Positions 36,480 to 48,485 are shown, counted from the stretch's first letter. The stretch: DNA of 64,000 nucleotides from Hermatobates lingyangjiaoensis (GCA_026182355.1 JAPFBL010000068.1:4419001-4483000); one strand, 5' to 3'. Translations and numbers: made by a program. Notes: a model not told the origin generated them from the sequence alone.

Positions 36480-37605
36480 ACCGGTGAATTTGCAAATAAC
36501 GGAAAAGAAACTTTACCTTCAACAAGTTCTTGTGAATTTATCCGAGAATTGTTCTTTTGTTGCCTTTACAACGGATGTAGTTATTTCCTCAACGTGTTTT
36601 ATGTTATTGATTTCCTCTCATACATTAAAAATATTAGCATGCTTTAGTTGGTCTATGCATATAGACTGGTTTTCCCTTGACGTAAATAGTATAATACTTT
36701 TCATATCTGTTTTCCACTATAAAAGGGCCTTCGTGTGATAGCTCAAATGTTTTCTTAATCCTGTCTGCCCGTAGGAATACGCGAGAACATGTTTATATTA
36801 ATGTATTAATTCTCACATAAGATGCTTTTGTTTGCTATTAAGTAATCGTAGTCGTGGCATCTGTTCAAAAACAATTCATTTGGCACCTTAACATTCCATT
36901 ACACCATTACTGCTGCTTAGTTTTATTTCTCAGGCTTTAAGAATATCCTAAGCCCCAACAATACAGTTGAGAGTTGGTATTAAATTTATTCTATTGATGA
37001 CTTTAGTTAATTACAATCTAAACAGGAAAGGCAATAGCTGTTCCCATCGGTAGAGTGGCAATAATGTCGACATTCACTATTAATAATCTATCTTCTGTCC
37101 CCCAAACTTCTCATATGCAGGGTACTTTTTTTCTGGCAATGGATGCATGCTTGTGACCATCATCGACCATCTTCTTGTAAAGCCGACAAGTCAAACGGAT
37201 ACTTGGCGAATTGTCACTTTATTCATAGGTGTGGTAACCCTGAATATCATTAACTTGTTCTTCTAATAATAGGTATGAAAGGACTTATATTGTTTGTAGG
37301 TTCTTGTTAGTTGGCTATTACCATGTGAATACTATTAGTTTAGAATTCTTTACCCGTTTAGCTATTTCCTCAAAATTAATCATAACGGCTCCACAACTCC
37401 CGACAAGATTTCCACTACAATATTTTCATTACCTTGTGGTACTAAAAATGTGCGCTGAACTGAGAAATACATCGTAACTATCAAAATTGTCTGGTAAGCA
37501 CCTATTCACTATTTTCCCTAAAAGCATAAATTAATGGTTTGTGAGCATTAAAGTACCCCCTAAAGACTGCTTAAAATATTTAGAGGAACCATAGATTGCC
37601 AAGAA
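36480..37605 (-). pseudogene. Ty3/gypsy pol remnant: RNase H to integrase
   Basis: On the minus strand, frame-shifted pieces of a Ty3/gypsy polyprotein follow the expected order. RNase H is at about 37605-37420: a KPLIYAFREN block (the D-H-K-P-L-T-Y-A-F region), then SQFSAH and GNENIVVEILS, equivalent to the G-K-D-N-V-V-A-D-A-L-S motif. The integrase core is at about 37260-37030, ending with VDIIATLPMG, which corresponds to the catalytic-Asp strand. The integrase C-terminal domain is at about 36790-36640, with VFLRADRIKK, EGPFIVENRYEKYYTIYVKG and YMHRPTKA. Frames change several times and stops are frequent, so it is dead. Neither reverse transcriptase nor gag was seen upstream (37.6-38.5 kb), and no LTR or primer-binding site was recognised. 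Confidence 0.75.
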
Positions 37606-38539
37606 TTATCTTTCAAAAGTTATATACAGCTGCTGCGATTGGGTAAATTTAAAAAAAAGAATGTTATTGCATTGCAATCTTTACTTTCCTATCCCTGCAT
37701 ACTAATGATTGTGTTGAATACATATATTACGTTGATAAATGTTTATGATATTAAATTACTTCAGACGGCAATGTAAATTCTAGGAATTCTTAATGTTTCA
37801 AAAAACTTAATTTGAATTCTCCATGAATTTCTTTATATGTCACGTATAAACTATTTTTCTTCTTTAATTTTGAATATGATCAAATTTTGGATTTTCTAAC
37901 TCAAAAAAAGTATATCTATCAAAAGAAATAAATATCAGTTCTGTATATGTCAAAACAGAATGCCAAATAACTAATATAATTCAAAGACTTGTTATAATTA
38001 TTACAATAACATTTCAATGGATGTATAAATTAGGATTTAGCTTTAAGAGAACTTTATTTTATTTTTTTCATTTTATTAGTTCATTAGAAGTTTTCTTTAA
38101 ATGCTCATAAAAAAAACCTTCATAAGGATAATTCTAAAAAAAGTATCTACAAAAAATTCTCATGACTTATGAAAACATTTAAAATACGTTTCATCATAAT
38201 TATTCTATCTAATATATATATAGAATTATGCTAAATTTATATTTAAATGATATATTGTTTAAATGATATTCAGATTATGAATATTTCATCTTAAAAAAAG
38301 TTATAAATAATTTTTAAAATGTTAAATGATTATGCTATAATCTCTGATTAATCATTCTTTTATAAAATACTTCAACAACTCAGAGGTTATTCTATTTATT
38401 TAAACACTTGTAAAGTTTTTCGTAATAACTTTATCTTCTTGTTTCAAACCGTGCATTAAAGGTTGTCTCACTGAACAAATTCCTTTACTGTAATAATGAG
38501 CATTTGATGTTCTTCTTTCAAACATAAATTGTTCATTTT
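37606..38539. other. AT-rich DNA, possibly a diverged repeat
   Basis: Very AT-rich. Parts (TTTATTAGTTCATTAGAAG, ATAACTAATATAATTCAAA) faintly resemble 49.8-50.3 kb, which would make this a third, very decayed copy of the repeat described at 40185 and 49560. Confidence 0.3.
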
Positions 38540-40160
38540 TACTTTACTATAAGTAAAGTATAGTGATCGTGAAAAAATTCGATCTCGAGATTTTGACGGA
38601 ATTACATGTTTTGAGGTACCAGAAGTCGTTTTATGACGTTTTTACGATGATGTCTGTGTGTGTGTGTGGTGTGGTGGGTGGGTGGTGTTGCGTGGGTGGG
38701 TGCGTGTGTTAGCATTGCTTGTTACCACGCTACGGTCCAGAATCTTTGATGGATCAAGTTGATATTTTACACAAAAATGGGCCCCATTTAGACGAAGATC
38801 CCTATTGTTTGGGAAGAATTATGCATGATGGGAAAGTCACTTTTTTTGCCAAAAACCGTTTTTTTTAAAACATTTATTTCTCCTAAACTGATAACCCTAG
38901 AGTTTTGAAATTTTGACATTATCTTTGAAGTTACAAATGCAACAAACGAAAAATATATTCAGAATTTTAAGACAACAGGAAATATTTTTTTTTCAATAAA
39001 ATGTAAAAATTTTGACTTATAATTCAATCTCAAACCTTGTGAGAGCGATACAAGCCATAATGTTTGACGGACAAGAATGAAACTATGCCTACAAATAGAA
39101 CAATATATGGCGAATGAGTTGAGATATTTTTTTTTGAAATTACTTTCGCTAAAGGGGCGTTACAGTACGATTTGTGTTTTCAGAAAATGATTTTTTGACG
39201 CTAAACGGCTCGTTAAAAAATTATGAAAATTCGACCAACAATGGAACAAAAAATTAGCAATTCATAAAAAAAAATTCATGAAGTTTCAATTACGGGAAAG
39301 AGCAATAACGATATAAAAACTCTTTGTTTATTCTAGACTAAGAGATCACCTGCTATACTTGTCGAATTTTTTGTATTTTTTTACATTGTTTACATTGACT
39401 TAGAAATTTTTTGAGCGAATCCACTGATATAAAATTGATGTTTCTAATGGAAAAATGAAAATATATTATTGACTTATAAGAGATGTAAGAGGAATAATAT
39501 TGTGCAGGTAAATGATAACACTCATTAAAAAAAAATTCGTATATATGTTATTTGACAAAGGGGAAGGAAAATGATCTTATTAAATACTAAGAAGCCATAA
39601 AATTCCCAGTATAATAATTCTGTTAAAAACCAAAAATGTAAAAGATAATTCAAAATTGAAATCTTTCGTTTAGAGATTAATAACTGTAATTATCGTACAT
39701 CTTTAATTAACAAATCACATTAAAACAACATTTTCTTCGCTGTTTAAGAAGTTTTTCAGAGAAAAAAAGAGTATTTTACTGTTTCAAATTTGAAAATTTT
39801 ATATTAATATTCAATGTAGAAGGATGTCAAGTAAACGATGTAAGAAATCTACTGGCTATTTGAAAAATAGCCATGTTCTCTTGTAGGATACTATTTCGTT
39901 TCAAGAAATGTTCACTTTGGTTTGTCAAAAATGTTATTACTGCTGTAGTTATATTAATGAAATTATTTGCAAATAATAAACTATTTGTGATGTACAAAAA
40001 TAAGCTTATAAATTGATATGTCCTTCAATCACTATGTGTACTACCTCAGGAATGACAGGCTAATAATTATATCCCATTTAGATGTTTACGTTATGCTTAA
40101 ATGAGACGTTATGTTTTATATACTCAAGAAATTTGACATTAAGTTACTTATAGTAAAGTA
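38540..40160 (-). repeat. R16 repeat, copy 2 (left arm of giant inverted repeat)
   Basis: Inverted relative to copies 1 and 3. The outer end is TACTTTACTATAAGTAAAGT at 38540; the inner end is CTTATAGTAAAGTA at 40160, and similarity to the partner continues about 20 bases further (GAGTGTAGGCCACTCCAGAT). Blocks checked by eye against 43395-44997 are nearly identical over long runs, with small indels around the GT-rich tract. It holds a G-rich stretch at 38647-38712 and no ORF. Confidence 0.9.
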
Positions 40161-40184
40161 GAGTGTAGGCCACTCCAGATTTTT

Positions 40185-40910
40185 ATTTTATTCATAACTT
40201 CTACTGCTATTGAAAATAATGTTTCAAATATTCATATCAAGTTTAGCAAATATATTTTTTTATAATACTGGTTTGGAACTTCATAAATGTTTTTATTCCT
40301 CTAATAATTTAAGATAAACGTCTTTAATATGTCTATACTTACTTGTTTACTTGTCCATACTTGATATTATAGACGTATGTTCATTACATTTGATTCTCTA
40401 CAACATAAATTCTTCTTTATCTCTAAAATCACTATAACAATTTGAACAACTTTTGGATTTATCAGCTAGAAAAATCAATTATAGCCATTTAGTTTTGGAT
40501 ATTTCAAAATAAAATTCGAAATAACTAATGATTCAAATTCTGAACTATAGTTTAGTATTGATAGTGAAATTGAAATTTGCAATAAATATAGAAAACATTA
40601 ATTTTTCACCTTTACTACCTTTTTCATATTAAGACAATCTTTTTGTAATTTATTTTATTGCTTTCATTAGGTTTTATTAATTAGTTTAACTCTCACTTAG
40701 AAAAAAAAGAACTTTATTAAGATTATTGAAAACAAAATCCCTTCACAAAAAACTTTCCTATGCTATGGAAACATGTTAATTAAGTATTCTGTTACACCAA
40801 CAATGTCGCTTTACAAAGAAATATTACATAATTTTCTTGGTAAATAATTAATCTATGAAAAATTAATTGAATTATTCTGTTATTTCAATCATTCTTATAT
40901 CGAAAGTTAA
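40185..40910 (+). repeat. Diverged dispersed repeat, copy 1
   Basis: Collinear, visibly homologous blocks with 49560-50400: TTTTTATTCCTCTAATAATT-like, AAAATCACTATAACA, TAGTTTTGGATATTTC…, ATTTTATTGCTTTCATTAG, AAAAACTTTCCT and TATTCTGTTATTTCAATCAT. No coding sense; the class is unknown. Confidence 0.55.
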
Positions 40911-42596
40911 GGTAAATTAAACTGGTTATGTTTTAAAACTGCATGTATTTATTTTGTTGTTCAATAATAATGTTGCATTATAACTTTATCTTTCTATTCC
41001 AAACTATACTTTATGTCTAGGGGACATAAAAAAACTTATGAAATGGGCTTGTCATGGTTAAAATAAGCGAGTCCCAATTGCTCTTCTATCACATGAAAGC
41101 ACTTTAACACACAGTTCGCCTTTAGAACAATAGTGTGAGCAATCCTTAAGGCTGCGCGCTGGAACAGTGATCAATATAATGACTCAAGTGTTTTGTGGAA
41201 TCGTAACCTTGAGTTCAGATGTAATCTAATCGGTCTTTTCGCTTCAAACTTATCTCTTTCCAACAGACTTCGGACTTCAGTTTGTTCCAAACTTCATGTC
41301 TGACTCGACTTGACATGGGATTAACCTTTTTATTTTATAGTTTCCATTCTGTAAACAATCATTTTTTTGGTTCTATCGCTTCCACCAAGACTATTAAGAA
41401 AAGCTTTGATGTAAGTAGATCTATAAAAAAACATGAATTTGTAGTTGATTAAAATCACGCACAATGAACCTTAATCAATCCAGCTTGGTGCATTGAAGTG
41501 ATGATTTATGTCCCCATTCACGGTCAGCTGTAGATAGTTTACCACCCTACCGAATACCAGAACACAATGAATATCAATCTCGCTAGCATGAGGTAAAGTA
41601 TGCTACAATGCAAACGTTCTTATTCTACACAGTCGGCTGACAATTTCGTTTGAGAACCCTGGCCTCTCAAGTTTTAGCATGCATAAGTCACTCTCAATTG
41701 TTACAAAGAACTCCTTGCCCACAGTAGTATCCGTCGATATTTCAAGTTTCACTGTCCGCAGGCTTAAGTGCACTGCTCGAGTTATGGAAGCAGTAAACTA
41801 ACGATCTGTAGTATTATACCTTACACAAGTGGAGTAAAGAGGAACTAAAAAAAAATAATTAGAAAATATGAAAAATAAGACATTAATAAATAATCAACAA
41901 AAAGGTCCAATAAAGCCAAGAAAAAATACCTGAATAAGTATGAATATTAAAATAAATAATGTAGCAACCTATCAGTTGACATGCATTCTAATTCCTATTG
42001 ACGCAGTTTCCACGTCAATGACTGCTTCCGTTTCCAAGTCTTCAATAAAATCCATAACTTGATCTCCTAGATAAATTTAAAGAGGAAGGTCCCCCAGTGC
42101 CTCAGAGAAGGTACATATTTGACTCCTCGGAGCCCACACTCCTTCTGGTCTCAATTTAAGTTATTATTGCTTTACTATTTTGTTTTGTTAATCATTGTTT
42201 ATTTAATCTTCTTTTTTTATTCAGATTTCATTTTTTCTTTACTTTTTTGACCTTTTTTTTATTAATTTATTTGAGTTCCTAATATTTTTTAGTTACTGCT
42301 ATTTAATTACTTTATACTACTCTTACGTAAGGTTCTAACACTGCACAGGGCGTTTAAGTGATTGGATGGATACGTTTGCATCAGTTGGCAACTGCTTCTC
42401 CAGCATCCCAATTCTACTTAAGTACGACAGATGTCCGAATTCGTAGTTAACCTTGTTTATAACTGTCTGCATTCTATTTTTATGTTACTGTGTTTGTATT
42501 CAGTCAAACAATTTTATATGGATGAATACATATAAATATATATATGAAATTTTCCTCGAGGTATTCTACTTCATAGGTTACGTCACGTGTTACTAT

Positions 42597-42730
42597 TCTA
42601 ATAGTACTAATAGTACTATTAGGATACTATTACCTCGAAGTAATTATTAGTAAGTAGTAGTAAGTAGTAAGTAGTAGTAGTAAGTAGTAGTAGTAAGTAG
42701 TAGTAAGTATTCCTAATAGTACTATTAGGA
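42597..42730. repeat. AGTAGTA-type minisatellite between palindromes
   Basis: A TAAGTAGTAG-type array (about 42648-42708) is followed by a perfect 20-base palindrome TCCTAATAGTACTATTAGGA (42711-42730). It is preceded at about 42597-42624 by two partial copies of the same palindrome (CTAATAGTACTAATAGTACT…). Confidence 0.85.
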
Positions 42731-43394
42731 ATTGTTACTATTCAGCATATATATAGGTGTGTTATATATTCAACAAGATAACACTTTGTTCAAGTAAAAT
42801 AAAGTTCAAATTCTAAACTACAGTAAACAAATTCCAAGTATAATTCTGACTCTGCAGGTGTAATTTTTGGTCGACAGATGTTAGACCCATTATGAATGTC
42901 TTACTCTGGTTTGGAAGTTCATATCTATATAGTCAATGTTTTTCCCTCATTTTTAAGGTTCAGTCTAGTTTTAAATAAATCACAACACTTTACTTTAACG
43001 CTTCATCTATATTTATGATCTCCAAAGGGCTGCATGAAATACATACGAATACAGAATTTATTGGTGTAACATAAATATAATCTGAATATTGCTTTTCTTA
43101 CATAACCTAGATGTCAATGGTACATCTAATTATAATTTTCCTTATTAAATTAAAATGCATTATGTCAACATAGTTTTGTATGTAGTAATGATTATATTAA
43201 AAAAAAAACGAATATACAGGTTATGTTCATGTTACACATGTAAATTCTGTATTTGATGCAGCCTTGAGGATGTCTCCAATATAGACAATCATTTGTTGGC
43301 TTAATTACTCTGATTATGTTGGCGTGAGTAATGAGATCATATAAACTGGATAATGCTTTGTTAGAAGTAAAAAAATCTGGAGTGGCCTACACTC

Positions 43395-44997
43395 TACTTT
43401 ACTATAAGTAACTCAATGTCAAATTTCTTGAGTATATAAAACATAACGTATTATTTAAGCATAACATAAATATCTAAATGGGATATAATTATTAGCATTG
43501 CATTCGTGTGGTAGTACAGATAGTGATTGAAGGACATATCAATTTATAAGCTTATTTTTGTACATCACAAATAATTTATTATTTGCAAATAATTTCATTA
43601 GTATAACTACAGCAGTAATAACATTTTTGAAAAACCAATGTGAACATTTCTTGAAACGAAATATTATCCTACAAGAGAAAATGGCTATTGTTCAAATAGC
43701 GAGTAGATTTCTTACATCGTTTACTTGACATCCTTCTACATTGAATATTAATGTAAAATTTTCAAATTTGAAACAGTAAAATACCCTTTTTTTCTCTGAC
43801 AAACATCTTAAACAGCAAAGAAAATGTTGTTTTAAGCTGATTTGTTAATTAAAGATGTACGATAATTACAGTTATTAATCTCTAAACGAAAGATTTATAT
43901 TTTGAATTATCTTTTACATTTTTGGTTTTTAACAGAATTATTATACTGGGAATTTTATGGATTCTTAGTATTTAATAAGATCATTTTCCATCCCCTTTGT
44001 CAAATAACATATATACTAATTTTTTTTTAATGAGTGTTATCATTTACCTGCACAATATTATTCCTCTTACATCTCTTATAAGTCAATAATATATTTTAAT
44101 TTTTCCATTAGAAACATCAATTTTATCTCAGTGGATTCGCTCAAAAAATTTCTAAGTCAATGTAAACAATGTAAAAAAATACAAAAATTCGACAAGTATA
44201 GCAGGTGATCTCTTAGTCTAGGGTAAACAAAGAGTTTTTATATCGTAATTGCTCTTTCCCGTAATTGAAACTTCATGATTTTTTTTTATGAATTGCTAAT
44301 TGTTTGTTCCATTTTTGGTCAAATTTTCATTATTTTTTAACGAGCCGTTTAGCGTCAAAAAAACATTTTCTGAAAACACAAATCGTACTGTAACGCCCCT
44401 TTAGCAAATGTAATTTTAGAAAAAAATATCTCAACTCATTCTCCATATAATGTTCTATTTATAGGCATAGTTTCATTCTTGTCCGTCAAACAGTATTGCT
44501 TGTATCGCTCTCACAAGGTTTGAGATTGAATTATAAGTCAAAATTTTTACATTTTATTGAAAAAAAAATATTTCCTGTTGTCTTAAAATTCTGAATATAT
44601 TTTTCGTTTGTTTGATTTGTAACTTCAAAGATAATGTCAAAATTTCAAAACTCTAGGGTTATCAGTTTAGGAGAAATAAATGTTTTAAAAAAAACGGTTT
44701 TTGGCAAAAAAAGTGACTTTCCCATCATGCATAATTCTTCCCAAACAATAGGGATCTTCGTCTTTATGAGGCCCATTTTTGTGTAAAATATCAACTTGAT
44801 CCATCAAAGATTCTGGACCGTAGCGTGGTAACAAGCAATGCTAACACACTCACCCACCCACCCACCCACCCACACACACACAGACATCATCGTAAAAACG
44901 TCATAAAACGACTTCTGGGACCTCAAAACATGTAATTCCGTCAAAATCTCGAGATCGAATTTTTTCACGATCACTATACTTTACTTATAGTAAAGTA
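43395..44997 (+). repeat. R16 repeat, copy 3 (right arm of giant inverted repeat)
   Basis: 1,603 bases from TACTTTACTATAAGTAAC (43395) to TACTTTACTTATAGTAAAGT(A) (ending 44997). It is the inverted partner of 38540-40160, nearly identical to it. It contains CCCACCCACCCACCCACCC at 44852-44872 (G-quadruplex-prone on the minus strand). No ORF or transposase. Confidence 0.9.
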
Positions 44998-46152
44998 AAA
45001 ATAGTATTATAAAGTATATAAAACTTAGGACTCTGTTGAGCTACCATCTCAGCCCTTGACCGCTTATGTTTTATATAATAGGTTTATACAATTTGGGTTG
45101 TTTTCCTATTGTTCATGTTTAGAAGTATTTAATATTCTAAAAGTAAAAATGTAAAAAAGGAATAACATTTATAGAAATCATTATAGAAGTTTACAGAAGT
45201 GTTTGTGTTTGAAATGTGTTTTCCTGTTAATATATAATAGTAACAATGAGCCTTACTTTATGGTATGAAATGAAGACGTGTTTCTGTAATTGACTTGAGA
45301 ATGTATCATTGTCGTGAACTCTACATTAGTGGGAATTTATAAAACATAGACTAGCCTTGGTATGCTTGAATGTCTCAATTTTAAAAGGTGGTATAGCTGA
45401 AAAAAAATAACCTTTTGATTTAAGGTTATTAATAGATCATATATAGTTATTAATATATTAAATCAATATATCAAACATTAATATGAAAGAAACTGTGGAA
45501 GTACTGCCATTTCTAAAGTAGCTTTGAAATGGGAAAGGTCTTTGTAATGTGACACGAAGGAAGTTAGAACAGTGTTATTATGGCGGGAGCACCAAGTTAG
45601 GGAGGACATTTGGTTCGTCTCAACACCCCTAACTCTGCTCAAACTTGCATTCAACTACCACTCCATTTATAACTTTGTTTTCCTTCCAAACTAAGGGGGT
45701 CATTATGCAATTTAAAAAAAAAATGTATCGGATTTCAAATAACTTTCAAGAAATTATTATTATGTCTATCTACCTTACTCCCACAAAGTTTCTGTCAAAG
45801 AAATGCTCTGCATTTCATTGAGTACTGTCACGTTCTTGTGGATTAATACAACCTTAGAAGTGCTTCCCTTTTCCATGTAAGTGTTAAGCAATAACGTAAT
45901 ACTGTCATTTTTTTCATATGTAAAAAATTCTTATTTTTCGAATTTTAACTGAAAAAATAACTCAGTAGTTTTTCTAATGTGAAGAAACGTTCAAATAATA
46001 CAGCTAAAAGGATAGAAGGTCCTAGCTGCTTCCCATCTCTTACAATGCTTGTCATCTGTTAGCAACGCCGATAATTATGAAAGCCTGAAGTAAATGATGG
46101 CAGAACAATGTGTAATGAACACTAGAAGACAGTCCTAAGGAAATAAGTAATA
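44998..46152. other. Non-coding DNA
   Basis: AT-rich; a slightly GC-richer patch at 45530-45700 has no recognised content. Confidence 0.4.
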
Positions 46153-46761
46153 TACGGGGTGTTCCAAAAGCCTTGCCCATATTTTGACATTGAATATCTC
46201 GGAAACTATTAAAGATATAAAAACGCATCTGGTAAAATCAGAAAGCTTGTTATTTCAAGTTTTACATGAAATGTTCAAAGATGTTCAATGTGAGCACCAT
46301 TTGTTACACGACACACATCAAGCCGAGAGTCAAATTCTTGCCAAACGCGTCCCAGCATTGCATTGTCAATGGTTGAAACAGCTTCTGTTATTCGTGCTTT
46401 GAGTTGAGGGGCGTCCCTCAACAAAAGTCTCGTTCTTTTAGCTGGACATAAGCACCCATCCGTTGTAAATTTACTATGCCATCTCACTATGAACTTCCTG
46501 TATGGTGGCTCCTTTCCGAATTTTCGGCGAAATGCACGTTGAACAACAGTGCTCAGTTTTTGCAAATTCAAGCACACAAAACGCCTTTTCCGGTTGAGAG
46601 AACGCCATTATTGGGTCTAAAAAGAAATAAAAAAATTAATAGCCTTACAAAAAACTTGATGTAATTAGTTTTAAAATAGCAAAAGTTTTATCTTAATACC
46701 ATTCATAGTTCAGGAGATATGAGAACTTCAAATTGGGTCAAGACTTTTGGAACACCCCGTA
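46153..46761 (-). mobile_element. Tc1/mariner-type internal-deletion element (605 bp)
   Basis: Terminal inverted repeats CGGGGTGTTCCAAAAGCCTT (from 46155) and the complement of CGGGGTGTTCCAAAAGTCTT (to 46759) are flanked by TA (46153-46154 and 46760-46761), the target duplication of the Tc1/mariner/IS630 superfamily. The minus strand holds both ends of a transposase frame. An ATG at 46608 starts MAFSQPEKAFCVLEFAKTE; a frameshift leads to TVVQRAFRRKFGKEPPYRKF and TTDGCLCPAKR (an N-terminal helix-turn-helix type DNA-binding region). That is joined to a short C-terminal tail ending RLDVCRVTNGAHIEHL and a stop at 46275. The catalytic DDE core is missing. It is thus a non-autonomous deletion derivative that any surviving relative could mobilise. 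Confidence 0.85.
46275..46608 (-). pseudogene. Tc1/mariner transposase fused N- and C-ends, catalytic core deleted
   Basis: Remnant transposase inside the 46153-46761 element. After the start MAFSQPEKAFCVLEFAKTE there is a one-base-type frameshift. The remaining 100-codon frame carries the DNA-binding segment (QRAFRRKFGKEPPYRKF, SKFTTDGCLCPAKR), then the junction LLLRDAPQLKARITEAVSTI, and the C-terminal VWQEFDSRLDVCRVTNGAHI. None of the three catalytic acidic motifs is present. Intact relatives are about three times longer. No function is expected, though a DNA-binding peptide could in principle compete for the terminal repeats. Confidence 0.8.
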
Positions 46762-48049
46762 TTATGAAGGAGACATTACTTCCCTTCCTCAATGGACTCT
46801 AACATTCTATACTTCCTCCACCCTTCCTCTACTTGTTCTCCTCACTCACTTTCTCAATGTATTACTCTATAGATACAGCGTGACTCAACCTGCGGCACAT
46901 GTGGCTTTCATCTGTGACTCATCACAAATTTGCAGTAAAGACCTCCATCTCTACCAACTACTGTAACAGCATCATAGACCTCATAAACAGATTATTATAA
47001 GTTATCTTGATGGTATCTCTCAGTTAAATTGAAAAGACTGATCATTTTCACATCATCTACGGTTTTTAATGTTGATATTTAACGTTGTATAAATATTTTC
47101 AGGACATGTTAAGTGACTGTTTCCAATAGAAGACACGTAAAACTAGGGTATCTTTTAAAACACAAAAATCAATTAACATGAGGAGTTGAAAATTACGCTT
47201 TACATAAGGTTTACAGGTCTACTCTTTTATAACTAGACCTCACCATGACTCTAGTAGGTAACTTAATCTTATTTAGCCTGAGGAACATTTACTTTACAAC
47301 CGAACATACTTTATTTATTAAATCATACTTACAAGGACTTGACTAAATTTGCATGATAATCCCTGCGTGAATTAAATGAGGAAACGTTTAAAAAAAAAGG
47401 CTTCAATCACTTGTTTGCAGTGTATAAAAAAATCGAAATCAAATATGACATACGAACCTATATGTGTATGTTCCATGTTTACAACTCACTTTATATAAAT
47501 AAGTTATAGCCAAAGTAATCAATAAAAATCAGTATGTAGTTCGGAAGGAAAAAAGTTCGAGTGAGGCTTCTAAAGATATCTGGATTTAGACTTGTAATCA
47601 ATGTGCCCAGTATGTGATTGAGCCTCCTGGAGCCTGGACAACGGGGCTACTTCAAAGTTCCCTAACGTGTACCTTCTCATGCGTTCGTGCACATGCATAC
47701 TTAATCAAATCAGATATTTAGTATTTCTTCTAATTTCAAATCATTCTATTCTAACTACTATACTACTATTCTACTATATCTTCCATTTTAAATCATTAGA
47801 ACCAATGAGACTAATTGTACATAAAATTTCATGACGAACTAACTACATGCTTTCATCTGAACCTTATATTTGTTGAGTTACCTCAAATTTGAAAGCTTCC
47901 AATGACAAGTTTATTTACTTGATCTTTGTTTCTTGAAGGTCTAGTAAATTAATTAGATTTTCTTCGTTTCTTGATTTATCAATTACTTGATAAATTTAAC
48001 AGTAGCAGTCTTCTGGTTTAGATTAAAATGACGACAAATCGTTGAAAAA
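46762..48049. other. Non-coding DNA
   Basis: AT-rich; the open frame at 46733-46966 straddles the transposon end and is not credible as a gene. 47520-47700 is slightly GC-richer with nothing recognised. Confidence 0.4.
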
Positions 48050-48260
48050 ATCTAATATAAAATGTTTGAAAAATAGAGATTTTTAAAACTTTCAAGTGTT
48101 TCATACATTCTCTTTTTAACACGTACTTTTGAAATTAAAATAGAATTTAAGTCATCACAGACTTATTGATACCAGTATACGATTAATGATTACCAGTATA
48201 CTCGTAAGTAAGATTATCAGTTAAACATAAGTGACTCTACCAACAGAGAAGTCAGCACAA
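48050..48260 (+). repeat. Direct repeat pair with 49990-50155
   Basis: Shares TTTTTAACACGTACTTTTGA, AAATTAAAATAGAATT, CATCACAGACTTA.TGATACC and AAACATAAGTGACTCTACCA with 49990-50155. This copy has an extra ACCAGTATAC-containing insertion. Confidence 0.8.
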
Positions 48261-48344
48261 AAATAAGGGATGTAGCAAAAAGTTTTGAAATTACCTATTT
48301 GACATGGCGTATCAATAAGATATTTAGGTAGTCAGACCGAAATG

Positions 48345-48485
48345 TTTAGAATTTTAGGAGAAACTGACAGGATGATTCAGCTAACAATACTGCTCACAGT
48401 TATGCCTTCACAACACTATCAAATAATAATTCAGGAAGGCTTAACAAAATTAGAGTGAATAATTAATAATTATAGTAATAAGTCA
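48345..48485 (+). repeat. Direct repeat pair with 48840-48980
   Basis: TTTAGAATTTTAGGAGAAAC, TGACAGGATGATT.AGCT, ATGCCTTCACAACACTA and CAAATAATAATTCAG recur about 495 bases downstream at 48840-48980 with high identity. This implies a local duplication or two copies of a dispersed repeat. Confidence 0.85.

Larger units (their letters stand above)
40161..43394. other. Spacer of the giant inverted repeat
   Basis: Unique DNA between the two R16 arms. About 40185-40910 is a diverged copy of the repeat at 49560-50400. About 41030-41810 is somewhat GC-richer (TTAAGGCTGCGCGCTGG; TGCACTGCTCGAGTTATGG) but has no long frame or recognised domain. 42597-42730 holds a palindrome-bounded minisatellite. Confidence 0.5.

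Noticed and set aside
38540..44997. Polinton/Maverick or other large autonomous transposon with long terminal inverted repeats
   Set aside because: The arms are copies of a repeat that also occurs singly, and the spacer shows no polymerase, integrase or capsid-type frame.
46184..46664. Plus-strand ORFs across the Tc1/mariner element
   Set aside because: They are antisense to the transposase remnant, which has recognisable family motifs on the minus strand.
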